From JAGRMG01 sp047975215 (GTDB lineage: Bacteria; Pseudomonadota; Alphaproteobacteria; Rhodobacterales; Rhodobacteraceae): 64,000 nt of DNA. The position numbers were made by a program, and so were the translations under genes. Below, piece after piece: positions 1 to 7,487 of the stretch. Under the pieces are notes generated by a model, which did no database searches, was not told the DNA's origin, and saw only the letters and a list, made by a program, of their open reading frames with translations. The number at the start of each line of letters is the position of its first letter. The stretch's first letter is position 1. Where the stretch lies: positions 46,491-110,490 of the forward strand of contig JBKEDD010000130.1 of the NCBI GenBank assembly GCA_047975215.1. The letters are read 5' to 3'.

Positions 1-850
1 CGAACACGCGCCGGGCAACAGGCGGCTAGCGGTTGACAAGATCATGCTGCACGGGTTGCGCGCGCTCGAGACGCAGGGGTTCGAGATCATGGAGGGCGAG
101 GAGGTCACGGAAAAGACCCGCGCCATCAAGGGGCAAGACGAGATACGGGCAATGCGCTGCGCCAACCATGCCTGCCAGACGGCGATGCGCGCCATGGAGG
201 AGTACGCACGAAAAAACATACCGATGGGGAACACCTCGGAAGACGATATCTGGGCGGTGCTGCACGCCGAGAACATCCGCCGCGGCGGCGAATGGATCGA
301 AACCCGGCTGCTGACCTCGGGACCGCGCACCAACCCGTGGTTCCAGGAATGCGGGCCGCGCATCGTGCGGAACAACGAAATCGTGGCCTTCGACACCGAC
401 CTGATCGGCAGCTACGGCATTTGCATCGACATTTCGCGGACCTGGTGGATCGGCGATGCCCCGCCGCCGGATGCGATGATCCATGCCATGCGGCACGCGC
501 ATGAACACATCATGACGAACATGGAACTCTTGCGCCCCGGCATCACCATCCCCGAGATCATCGCCCGCGCCCACCGGCTCGACGACCGTTTCCAGGCACA
601 GAAATACAGCTGCATGATGCACGGCGTCGGCCTGTGCGACGAATGGCCCCTGATCGCCTATCCCGATCAGGCGGTACCCGGCGCCTTCGACTATGCGCTC
701 GAACCGGGCATGGTGCTGTGCGTCGAGGCCTGCGCCGGCGAGGTCGGCGGCGACTTCTCGATCAAGCTTGAGGATCAGGTACTGATTACCGAAGATGGGT
801 ACGAGAATCTGACCACCTACCCCTTCGATACCGCCCTGATGGGTGGCTGA
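1..850 (+). CDS. dddP: DMSP lyase DddP (M24 peptidase fold), 5' end outside window
   Basis: This is the C-terminal two thirds of DddP, which cleaves dimethylsulfoniopropionate to dimethyl sulfide and acrylate in the cytoplasm. The reading frame is open to the window edge, so the start lies outside. The pita-bread M24 fold shows all six metal-binding positions known for roseobacter DddP: FDTDL (Asp295 and Asp297 in family numbering), Asp307 in CIDIS, His371 in MMHGVG, Glu406 in CVEAC and Glu421 in KLEDQ. The spacing between them matches family numbering residue for residue. Asp377, proposed as the catalytic base, is present in CDEWP. Ordinary M24 aminopeptidases share the fold, but stretches such as LAVDKIMLHGLRALE and HAENIRRGGEWIETRL are typical of DddP. 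The stop overlaps the GTG start of the next gene by 8 bases, implying translational coupling. Confidence 0.93.
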   Translation, partial: EHAPGNRRLAVDKIMLHGLRALETQGFEIMEGEEVTEKTRAIKGQDEIRAMRCANHACQTAMRAMEEYARKNIPMGNTSEDDIWAVLHAENIRRGGEWIETRLLTSGPRTNPWFQECGPRIVRNNEIVAFDTDLIGSYGICIDISRTWWIGDAPPPDAMIHAMRHAHEHIMTNMELLRPGITIPEIIARAHRLDDRFQAQKYSCMMHGVGLCDEWPLIAYPDQAVPGAFDYALEPGMVLCVEACAGEVGGDFSIKLEDQVLITEDGYENLTTYPFDTALMGG

Positions 851-1541
851 ATGGCCGGAGAATGCCTTGCCTGACGATCCCGACGACCGCCCCGGAACGG
901 CGCCCTGTTTCGCCCATGAACTGATTGCCGGACAGCCGGTCGATGCCGAGACATGGCGCGACGTGAGCCGCTTTCGCCGCGCCGAACGCACCCGCCTGCT
1001 GGCGCTGCGCAAGGCATTGGCGCAGGAAAGCCGCGCCAAGCAGGCGCAGACCATCGCCGACATGCTGGACGAGATCGTGCAGCCCGTCCCCGGTATGGTG
1101 ATCGCCGGGTACTGGCCGATCCGGTCGGAACTGGACATGCGGGCGTGGATGACGCGGGCGCATGAAAAGGGTGCGCGGGTGGCGCTGCCCGTGGTGGTCG
1201 AAAAGGGCCGGCCGCTGGAATTCCGCCACTGGGTGCCGCGCTGTGCCATGGTGCGCGGGGTCTGGAACATTCCCGTGCCCGCCGAGGGCGCGGCGCTGCG
1301 GCCCGATGTGGTGATTTCCCCCGTGCTGGGGGTGGATCGCGAGGGCTATCGCCTGGGCAATGGCGGTGGCTATTACGACCGCACACTCGCCGCTCTCGAC
1401 CCGCGTCCGCAGATCATCGGCATAGGCCAGGATTTCGCGCGCCTGGCAACGATATTCCCGATGCACTGGGATATCGCGATGGACCGGGTCATTCTGGGCG
1501 ACGGCACCGCCTGGCGGCGGGGCGAGGCGCCGGCCGGCTGA
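843..1541 (+). CDS. 5-formyltetrahydrofolate cyclo-ligase
   Basis: This cytoplasmic enzyme converts 5-formyl-THF to 5,10-methenyl-THF using ATP, returning a stored folate to the one-carbon pool. The 232-residue protein carries the family's C-terminal signature GYRLGNGGGYYDR at residues 168-180 and an N-terminal Arg/Lys-rich helix (RRAERTRLLALRKAL) that contributes to nucleotide binding. Start choice: GTG at 843 overlaps the end of dddP, while the only nearby ATG (851) is in another frame. The first ~35 residues are weakly constrained, so a later start is possible. Coupling to dddP may be incidental, but folate recycling fits an organism that handles methylated osmolytes. Confidence 0.93.
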   Translation: MAEWPENALPDDPDDRPGTAPCFAHELIAGQPVDAETWRDVSRFRRAERTRLLALRKALAQESRAKQAQTIADMLDEIVQPVPGMVIAGYWPIRSELDMRAWMTRAHEKGARVALPVVVEKGRPLEFRHWVPRCAMVRGVWNIPVPAEGAALRPDVVISPVLGVDREGYRLGNGGGYYDRTLAALDPRPQIIGIGQDFARLATIFPMHWDIAMDRVILGDGTAWRRGEAPAG

Positions 1542-1651
1542 GCCCGCCTTCCCGCCGCACCCCGCTCACCTTCGCGTGAGTGCGGCACGGCGGGGGCTTG
1601 GCCTTGCAGACGGCAAAGGCCACTTTGGCCGCGCACAACCGGAGATCGCCC

Positions 1652-2848
1652 ATGCCCAGTGAACGTATCACCTTCCCCGGCCACGCGGGCGACGACCTGG
1701 ACGCCCGGCTTGATCTGCCGAGGGGGCCGCATCTCGCCACCGCCCTGTTTGCCCATTGCTTTACCTGTTCCAAGGACATCGCGGCGGCCCGGCGCATCGC
1801 GGCGCGCCTGGCGGCCATGGGCATCGCGGTGCTGCGTTTCGATTTCACCGGGCTGGGCCATTCGCAAGGCGAGTTCGCCAACACCACCTTCAGTTCGAAT
1901 GTCGGCGATCTGGCGGCAGCGGCCCGCTATCTCGACGGGCGCGGCATGGCACCGGGGCTGTTGATCGGTCATTCGCTGGGCGGGGCGGCGGTTCTGAAAG
2001 CCGCCGGCGAAATCGCATCGGTGCGCGCGGTGGTGACGATCAACGCACCTTTCGATCCGGGCCATGTGGCGCGCAGCTTCTCCGATGCCCTGCCCGAGAT
2101 CAGCGCCGAAGGCACGGCCGAGGTCGATCTGGGCGGCCGGCCGTTCCGCATCGGCCGGGAGTTCGTCGAGGACATATCGGCCTCGAACCTGGCCCCGGCC
2201 ATCGAGCGGCTGCGCGCGGCGCTGCTCGTGCTGCATGCGCCCCGCGACGCGGTTGTCGGCATAGACAACGCCACCCGGATCTTCCGCGCCGCGCGACACC
2301 CCAAGAGCTTTGTTACGCTGGACGATGCCGATCACCTGGTTTCGCGCCCGCGCGATGCCGACTATGCGGCCGAAGTGATCGCGGCGTGGGCATCGCGCTA
2401 TCTCGGCCTGAAACCCGCCGACCCGCCGCCGGGCGCACCCGAAGGCATCGTGCGGGTAAGCGAGGCCGATCCCGGCGGCTTCCTGCAGGACGTGCAGTCG
2501 GGGCCGCACCATCATGCACTGGCCGACGAACCGGCAAGCTATGGCGGCATGTCGCCCTATGGCTTTCTCGCCGCCGGGCTGGGCGCCTGCACCTCGATGA
2601 CCATCCGCATGTATGCCCGCCGCAAGGGCTGGCCCCTGGCCCATGTCAGCGTCGATGTCAGCCACGCCAAGGTTCACGCCCGCGATTCCGAAGGCGGTGG
2701 CAAGATCGACGAATTCACCCGCATCATCCGGCTGGAGGGCGATCTGGACGCCGATCAGCGCGCCCGCCTGCTAGAGATCGCCGACAGGTGCCCGGTACAC
2801 CGGACGATGGAGGCAAGCTCGAACATACGGACCGAACTGGCTGGTTGA
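1652..2848 (+). CDS. bifunctional alpha/beta hydrolase - OsmC family protein
   Basis: This is a two-domain fusion of 398 residues. Residues 1-250 are an alpha/beta hydrolase with the nucleophile elbow GHSLGG (106-111, Ser108), a likely acid at Asp199 and His228 in DADHL. Residues ~265-398 are an OsmC/Ohr-type domain with the two redox cysteines expected of peroxide-reducing OsmC proteins, Cys313 in GACTSM and Cys380 in DRCPVH. The fusion is a recognised architecture in proteobacteria. The substrate is unknown; organic peroxide detoxification coupled to ester or acyl hydrolysis is an inference. The ATG at 1652 is chosen because GGAG lies 8 bases upstream; the open frame extends further 5' but without domain content. 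Confidence 0.9.
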   Translation: MPSERITFPGHAGDDLDARLDLPRGPHLATALFAHCFTCSKDIAAARRIAARLAAMGIAVLRFDFTGLGHSQGEFANTTFSSNVGDLAAAARYLDGRGMAPGLLIGHSLGGAAVLKAAGEIASVRAVVTINAPFDPGHVARSFSDALPEISAEGTAEVDLGGRPFRIGREFVEDISASNLAPAIERLRAALLVLHAPRDAVVGIDNATRIFRAARHPKSFVTLDDADHLVSRPRDADYAAEVIAAWASRYLGLKPADPPPGAPEGIVRVSEADPGGFLQDVQSGPHHHALADEPASYGGMSPYGFLAAGLGACTSMTIRMYARRKGWPLAHVSVDVSHAKVHARDSEGGGKIDEFTRIIRLEGDLDADQRARLLEIADRCPVHRTMEASSNIRTELAG

Positions 2849-2896
2849 GCCAAGGGCGCGCACGGTATTTCAAGGCCCCGACACGCCAATTTGATC

Positions 2897-2926
2897 GGGA
2901 ACCTCTCAGGCGGCTTCGCATCTAAT
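2897..2926 (+). promoter_or_regulatory. candidate ECF sigma-dependent promoter
   Basis: GGAACC at 2898-2903 is followed after 15 bases by CATCTAAT at 2919-2926. This resembles the -35 GGAAC/-10 GTCTAA pattern of many extracytoplasmic-function sigma factors. It lies about 57 bases before the first gene of a three-gene run that ends in an ECF-type sigma gene, so autoregulation is the natural reading. This is pattern recognition only; no transcript is known. Confidence 0.45.
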
Positions 2927-2982
2927 GGTTTGGACAGGACGCAAACGCCGTGTCCGCCAACCGCGAGAAAAGGAGCCTGAAA

Positions 2983-3402
2983 ATGAACCGTTTCGCCACA
3001 ATCGCCGCCACCGCCTGCGCCCTCGCAGCCGGCCCCGTGATCGCCCAGGATGCGGCCGTTGCCGACCATCCGCCCAAGGCGCCCTATCAGAAAGTCTCCG
3101 ATCTGGTGAAACTGCCCGATTTCCTTCCCGGCATCGGGCAGCTCTATGTCGATCCGGCGACCCTGCCCGCCGGTCCGTTCGTCGCCTACGACCACGATGG
3201 CCGGCTGGTCAGCACCATCTACATGATCCCGATCTCGTCGATGAATGCCGACACGGGCTTTGACGACCTCGCGGCACCGGGCGGCAATGTCGATCACGTC
3301 GACATCTACTACAATGCCGGCCATCCCGGGGTCGAGGAGCCGCACGAACACATCGTGCTCTGGCACGTGCCGGCTGCCGACGAAGCCAGCGTGGCCAAAT
3401 AG
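2983..3402 (+). CDS. secreted DUF5602 (TTHB210-like) protein
   Basis: A 139-residue exported protein with a Sec signal peptide (cleavage likely after Ala21, VIA-QD). The mature part contains LPDFLPGIGQLYVDP, VSTIYMIP and a His-rich end with DHVDIYYNAGHPG and EPHEHIVLWHV. These match what I recall of the DUF5602/TTHB210-like family, whose function is not established. The clustered His and acidic residues suggest metal binding (inference). A strong ribosome site, AAAGGAG, sits 7-13 bases before the ATG at 2983. The stop codon lies one base before the cupredoxin start, so the two are almost certainly co-translated and may act together in the periplasm. Confidence 0.8.
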   Translation: MNRFATIAATACALAAGPVIAQDAAVADHPPKAPYQKVSDLVKLPDFLPGIGQLYVDPATLPAGPFVAYDHDGRLVSTIYMIPISSMNADTGFDDLAAPGGNVDHVDIYYNAGHPGVEEPHEHIVLWHVPAADEASVAK

Positions 3403-3403
3403 G

Positions 3404-3925
3404 ATGCGGCGCAGAACCTTCCTGCGGGGCGGCAGCACACTGGCTGCCGCGCTCGCGCTTTCGCCCCGGCGCGCACTGGCCGTGCCGGTGGCGGACATCG
3501 CCATGGACGGGCGGCCCGACGGCTCCAGGGTCTGGTTCGACCCGCGCGGATTGCTCGTGCGGCCCGGCCAGACCGTTCGCTGGACCAACCGGGACAGCGC
3601 CAATTCGCACACCGCGACGGCCTACACACCCGAAAACGACGACCACCCGCGCCGGATCCCCCGGGGCGCGGCGGGTTTCGACAGTGGCTATCTGCTGCCG
3701 GGCGAAACCTTCGAGGTGACGCTTGAGGTGCCGGGGGTGTATGACTACTTCTGCATCCCGCACGAACTGGCCGGCATGGTCGGGCGCATCGTGGTTGCCG
3801 AACCCGGCGGCGGGGGCGGGTTTGCCGGCTATCCCGACCAGGGGCTCGACCCGGCGATCCTGGCAGGGTTCGCGCCGGTGGCCGACATTCTTCGACAGGG
3901 CGCAATACCGGGACGGGAGGGCTGA
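3404..3925 (+). CDS. Tat-exported cupredoxin (blue copper protein)
   Basis: A 173-residue periplasmic protein. The N-terminus MRRRTFLRGG followed by an Ala/Leu core is a twin-arginine signal, consistent with export of a folded, metal-loaded protein. Type-1 copper ligands are visible in the expected order: His69 (NSHTA), then Cys117, His120 and Met125 in YFCIPHELAGM, as in plastocyanin/pseudoazurin-like proteins. A C-terminal tail (residues ~135-173) follows the copper fold. The gene is translationally coupled to the DUF5602 gene upstream and lies one base before the sigma factor gene. Electron transfer or copper handling is inferred; the partner is not visible. Confidence 0.88.
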   Translation: MRRRTFLRGGSTLAAALALSPRRALAVPVADIAMDGRPDGSRVWFDPRGLLVRPGQTVRWTNRDSANSHTATAYTPENDDHPRRIPRGAAGFDSGYLLPGETFEVTLEVPGVYDYFCIPHELAGMVGRIVVAEPGGGGGFAGYPDQGLDPAILAGFAPVADILRQGAIPGREG

Positions 3926-3926
3926 G

Positions 3927-4633
3927 ATGACACCGCATCGCGCATACCCCGCCCGACGCCCCGGCGACGACCGCCCCGAGGACGTGCCCGAAGACGTGCT
4001 GATCGCACTGGCCAGGAACCGCGACGAGGCAGCGGTGCGCGAACTGGTCCGGCGTTGCAACCGGCAATTGTTCAGGGCGGCGCGCGCCATCCTGCATGAC
4101 GACGGCGAGGCCGAGGACGTGGTCCAGGCCGCCTATGTGACGGGTTTCACCCGGCTGGACGAATTTCGCGGCGAATCCGGCCTTGCACCTGGCTGACCCG
4201 TATCGCCATGAACGAGGCCTATGCGAGACTGCGCCGCCGCGCGCGCATCGTGAACATCGCCGAGTACCGCAGCGAGGCCGCAACTCACCTGGACCGGACC
4301 GCAGACACCATGGCACCGCCACCGGAAACGCCCGAATTCGAAACCGGCCGCAACGAGGTCCGAAGGTTTTTGGAACGTGCCATAGATGCGCTGCCCGAAC
4401 CGCTGCGGCTGACCTACATGCTGCGCGACGTGCAGGACGTGCCCACGCGCGAGGTGGCCGAACTGCTTGGCATCAACCCGATCACCGTGAAGACCCGCCT
4501 GCTTCGGGCGCGGCGCCGGCTGCGCCGCGAGGTCAGGCAGAACCTCGCCCCCGAATTCTCGGCCATATTCCCGTTCGACGGGGTCCGCTGCGCCGGAATG
4601 GCCGACCGCGTCATCCGCGCCTTGCGGCCCTGA
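3927..4633 (+). pseudogene. ECF-type RNA polymerase sigma factor, split by a one-base deletion
   Basis: Frame one (3927-4196, 89 aa) encodes sigma region 2: EDVLIALARNRDEAAV, then ILHDDGEAEDVVQAAYV and TRLDEFRGESGLA. It then runs into TGA at 4194. One base lost around 4181-4188 (ccttgcacctgg, where ccttgcGacctgg would be expected) explains this. In the next frame the protein resumes as TWLTRIAMNEAYARLRRRAR and continues through region 4 (PEPLRLTYMLRDVQDVPTRE, INPITVKTRLLRARRRLR) to TGA at 4631. Repaired, the protein is about 235 residues, normal for this class. An ATG at 4208, 12 bases after the premature stop, could restart a sigma4-only polypeptide, but it has no clear ribosome site. No anti-sigma gene is adjacent. 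It could be a sequencing error, a real pseudogene or a split factor. Confidence 0.85.
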
Positions 4634-4681
4634 ACCGTCCGGTCACGGATGAACCGTTCGCCACTGCGGCGCAACGCAAAA

Positions 4682-4703
4682 GGCCCGGGCGCGCGCCCGG
4701 GCC
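4682..4703. terminator. bidirectional hairpin between sigma gene and bioY
   Basis: A perfect palindrome with arms GGCCCGGGCGC and GCGCCCGGGCC lies between two convergent genes, 49 bases after the sigma stop and 23 bases after the bioY stop. There is no long T-run, but AAAA precedes it on the plus strand, giving TTTT on the minus-strand transcript. Confidence 0.6.
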
Positions 4704-4726
4704 AATGGTCATCGCAGCAGGCCCGA

Positions 4727-5326
4727 TCAGCGGCGGGCGTCGCCCACCAGTTTCCACAGCGCCGGCAACAGCACGGCGGCCAGGGCCAGCTTGATCGCAT
4801 CGCCGATCAGGAACGGGGTCAGCCCCCATTGCAGGATCGGCTTGTCCCAGCCGTAAAGCTGGCCCAGCCAAAACAGGCCCGGCACATAGATCAGCACGTT
4901 GCCGATCAAAAGCGCGGCGGCCATGGTCCCGAAAGACCGGTCCCAGCCACGCGACGCCAGTGCGCCCAGCGCCACCGTGGCCAGCACATATCCGGCAAGA
5001 TACCCCCCGGTACTTCCGGCCATGTAGGTCAGGCCGTAGGTTTCGGCCGAGGATCCGACAAAGACGTCAAAGCCGAGCGCGCCGATCAGCAGATAGCCCA
5101 GCACCGTCGCCAGGCCCAGCCGCGCGCCATAGGCCGCCCCGATGGACAGCACGGCAAACGTGCCCATGGTGATCGGCACCGGCCACATCGGTACCCGGAT
5201 CTTGGCGCATATCGCCAGAACGGCGATCCCCAGAATCACCAGCGCCGCCTGTTTGATGCGCAGCGCGGCCCCCGATTGCGGGCCAAAGCTCTCGGCCAGG
5301 GCGCCTTTCGTTGCAGCTAGGGTCAT
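4727..5326 (-). CDS. bioY: biotin transporter BioY
   Basis: BioY is the membrane substrate-binding (S) component of biotin uptake, working alone or with an ECF-type energising module. The 199-residue protein has about six hydrophobic segments and the family pattern near the N-terminus, ALVILGIAVLAICAKI followed by PVPITMGTFAVL, plus YMAGSTGGYLAGYVLA in the centre. The ATG at 5326 is preceded by AGGAGAG. No bioM/bioN genes are adjacent, so it may work alone or recruit a shared energising module. I searched its upstream region for a BioR-type box (TTATCTATAA-like) and saw none. Confidence 0.93.
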   Translation of the reverse strand: MTLAATKGALAESFGPQSGAALRIKQAALVILGIAVLAICAKIRVPMWPVPITMGTFAVLSIGAAYGARLGLATVLGYLLIGALGFDVFVGSSAETYGLTYMAGSTGGYLAGYVLATVALGALASRGWDRSFGTMAAALLIGNVLIYVPGLFWLGQLYGWDKPILQWGLTPFLIGDAIKLALAAVLLPALWKLVGDARR

Positions 5327-5395
5327 GTTTCATCTCTCCTGTCGGATTTGAACGCTTCGGCACAGGAATGCCGCAATTGCTGCGTTGCCGCAAGG

Positions 5396-5851
5396 CTATT
5401 TGCCGACGCGGCCGGCCCCGGGGGACGGGTCGCGGCGATATTCGGTCCACATCGCGTAGTCCTTGCGCGGGCCGCGCACATGCCATTGCGTACACCAGCG
5501 GGGCCATTGCCCGAACCCGTAGCGCACGGCATAGCGATCGGGCGGGCAGTCGTGCACATCGCCCGGATCCGCCTGGCCCAGCGCGATCCGGTGAAACGGC
5601 CGGCCATCCTCGAACCGCACCGCAATGCCCGGTGCCTGCGCTTGCCACAAATAGCGCCGCGTTCCCGTCAGCGGTGCCTGCCCCGGCGGGAACAGACGCA
5701 GCGTTTCGAGATAGCAAAGGCGCCCCTCGCCATCCTCGGTAAGGCTGGCACGGCCCTCGGCCTCGATGACCTGTCCGGCATGGGCGTCTTCGATCCGCCG
5801 GCTCAGCCGCCAGCCGCCGGCGAAGTCCGACAGCGTCAGCGGCAGGCTCAT
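5396..5851 (-). CDS. DUF6314 family protein
   Basis: A cytoplasmic protein of 151 residues with no signal peptide or membrane segment. MSLPLTLSDFAGGWRLSRRI, the central RRYLWQAQAPGIAVRFEDGR and the C-terminal WCTQWHVRGPRKDYAMWTEY match my memory of the DUF6314 family, probably a small beta-barrel; its function is unknown. The ATG at 5851 was chosen because the longer frame would add a basic stretch without family similarity. It lies 31 bases downstream of the methyltransferase gene on the same strand and is probably co-transcribed with it. Confidence 0.75.
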   Translation of the reverse strand: MSLPLTLSDFAGGWRLSRRIEDAHAGQVIEAEGRASLTEDGEGRLCYLETLRLFPPGQAPLTGTRRYLWQAQAPGIAVRFEDGRPFHRIALGQADPGDVHDCPPDRYAVRYGFGQWPRWCTQWHVRGPRKDYAMWTEYRRDPSPGAGRVGK

Positions 5852-5882
5852 CGCGCGCCCCCTCGTGCGGACGCGATGGCCA

Positions 5883-6695
5883 TCAGACCCCACGGAACCC
5901 GAACAACCCGCGGCCGCTGTCCTCGTCCGAACGTTTCAGTCGCCGCGCCGAAGGCTTCAGCCCCGCGCGAAGCTGTTCGTCGCTTTCCAGCACCGGATAG
6001 CCCAGCGCCTGCCGGGCAAGCAGGATGGCACGCGCGCCGCCCGATCCCTCGAACAGGTGCAGATGCAGGCTGTCCCAATCCAGATGCCCGCCTTCGTGCA
6101 GCGCGCGGATGTCGCGCACGAAGTTGTGACATTGCGCGTTTTCCACCAGCAGCACATATTCGCGCGCCATGCGGACCATGTTCGCAATGGCGACGAAATG
6201 GCTGACGGCGGTGTGGATATGCATGATCACCGCCTGAGTATAAACCATGTCCGGTGCCGGCCAGCTATGCGAGAACGGCATCGTGATATCCTGCAACCCG
6301 ATCCTTCCGGCCAGTTCCGGATGCCTGCTCAGCGCCAGATCCAGCTGGCTGGCACCCCGGTCGCCGCCCGTCATCTCGACATGGGGAAACAACGTCGCCG
6401 CATTGGCCACATGATCGCCGCCGCCGCATCCGACCTCATGCACCGAGGCCGGCACAAGCTGACCGATGGCTTCGAGAATAAGCTGCTGGTTGGGATGGAT
6501 CGGATCGCCCCGCGACGTGACATGGCCCGTGTCGGCATCGAAACGCAACTGCCCCTCGGTCGAAATCGCGCGATACTCGGTCTCGACATCGCCCTTGAGC
6601 CGCCGCTGATAGCTGTCGGCGGTATAGTTCTCCCAGTCGAAATCGTCGTCGTAATACTTGCGGTTCTTGTAAAACAGCTGTCTGAAAAGGCTCAT
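5883..6695 (-). CDS. class I SAM-dependent methyltransferase
   Basis: A 270-residue soluble protein. Motif I of Rossmann-type methyltransferases is clear as HEVGCGGGDH (86-95), followed by an acidic post-I region (MTGGDRGASQLDLAL) and a motif-II-like segment PAPDMVYTQAVIMHI, in which the VIMHI sequence resembles small-molecule methyltransferases. The N-terminal FYKNRKYYDDDFDWENY suggests a substrate-specific cap. The substrate cannot be named from sequence. It lies upstream of DUF6314 on the same strand and is separated from ndk by about 200 bases containing a terminator hairpin. Confidence 0.78.
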   Translation of the reverse strand: MSLFRQLFYKNRKYYDDDFDWENYTADSYQRRLKGDVETEYRAISTEGQLRFDADTGHVTSRGDPIHPNQQLILEAIGQLVPASVHEVGCGGGDHVANAATLFPHVEMTGGDRGASQLDLALSRHPELAGRIGLQDITMPFSHSWPAPDMVYTQAVIMHIHTAVSHFVAIANMVRMAREYVLLVENAQCHNFVRDIRALHEGGHLDWDSLHLHLFEGSGGARAILLARQALGYPVLESDEQLRAGLKPSARRLKRSDEDSGRGLFGFRGV

Positions 6696-6818
6696 CGCAC
6701 CCGCCCTCCTGTGCTGTCTCAGCGCCTAAACCCTTTGGGCCACCCGAACAAGAACCCGGCCCGTCATGCCATGGCCCGATCTGCCCCGCCCTCCGAAGGA
6801 CCGCTGCCAGCCCGAACC

Positions 6819-6838
6819 GGGCGGGCATGCGCCCGCCC
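6819..6838. terminator. hairpin terminator downstream of ndk
   Basis: Arms GGGCGGGC and GCCCGCCC form a perfect 8-base-pair stem with loop ATGC, 54 bases beyond the ndk stop and before the methyltransferase gene. No T-run follows, so this is a likely but unproven termination or RNA-stability element. Confidence 0.5.
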
Positions 6839-6891
6839 CGTCCCCATGGCTCAGAGGTTCAAGGCAGGCGCCGCCGCGTTAAGGTACCCGA

Positions 6892-7314
6892 TCAGCCGAC
6901 CAGTTCGAGGCCGGAAAAGAAATAGGCGATTTCGGTCGCCGCGGTTTCCGGGGCGTCCGAACCATGAACCGAATTTTCGCCGACGCTTTCGGCGAACTCG
7001 GCGCGGATGGTGCCGGGGGCCGCGTCGGCGGGGTTGGTCGCGCCCATGATCTCGCGGTTGCGGGTGATCGCGTTGTCGCCTTCCAGAACCTGCACCACGA
7101 CCGGTTCCGATGACATGAAGTCGCACAGTTCGTCATAGAACGGGCGGTCCTTGTGCACCGCATAGAACACGCCGGCCTGGGCCTTGGTCATGTGGATGCG
7201 CTTTTGCGCCACGATGCGCAGCCCGGCCTCCTCGAACTTGGCGTTGATCCTGCCGGTCAGATTGCGTCGGGTTGCGTCGGGCTTGATGATGCTAAAAGTG
7301 CGTTCCAGTGCCAT
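6892..7314 (-). CDS. ndk: nucleoside diphosphate kinase
   Basis: Ndk transfers the gamma phosphate of ATP to nucleoside diphosphates through a phospho-histidine and balances NTP/dNTP pools in the cytoplasm. The 140-residue length is typical. ERTFSIIKPDATRRN contains the conserved KPD (Lys11), GATNPADAAPGTIRAEF is the nucleotide-binding stretch, and the active-site His117 lies in the invariant NSVHGSD. The ATG at 7314 gives the canonical N-terminus; the frame runs further 5' but without similarity. It is transcribed divergently from the ABC-F gene across a 173-base spacer. Confidence 0.97.
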   Translation of the reverse strand: MALERTFSIIKPDATRRNLTGRINAKFEEAGLRIVAQKRIHMTKAQAGVFYAVHKDRPFYDELCDFMSSEPVVVQVLEGDNAITRNREIMGATNPADAAPGTIRAEFAESVGENSVHGSDAPETAATEIAYFFSGLELVG

Positions 7315-7487
7315 CGGGCGTCTCCTGCATGTGGCGGGGCTGCGCTGGCCGCCGCCGGTGAATGTCGCGCGCCGCCTAACATGCGGCGCACGGCTTGGAA
7401 AGGGACTTCGTGCCCGGCCCGACCCGCGCAACGCCCCATGCCGCCACAGATTGACAGCCCCGCGCGGCTGCGCCATGACCCGGCCCC

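Noticed and set aside
5369..5393. Direct repeat TGCCGCAA, 17 bases apart, upstream of bioY as a biotin regulator site
   Set aside because: It does not match the BioR-type box and the repeat is short for a GC-rich genome; insufficient support.
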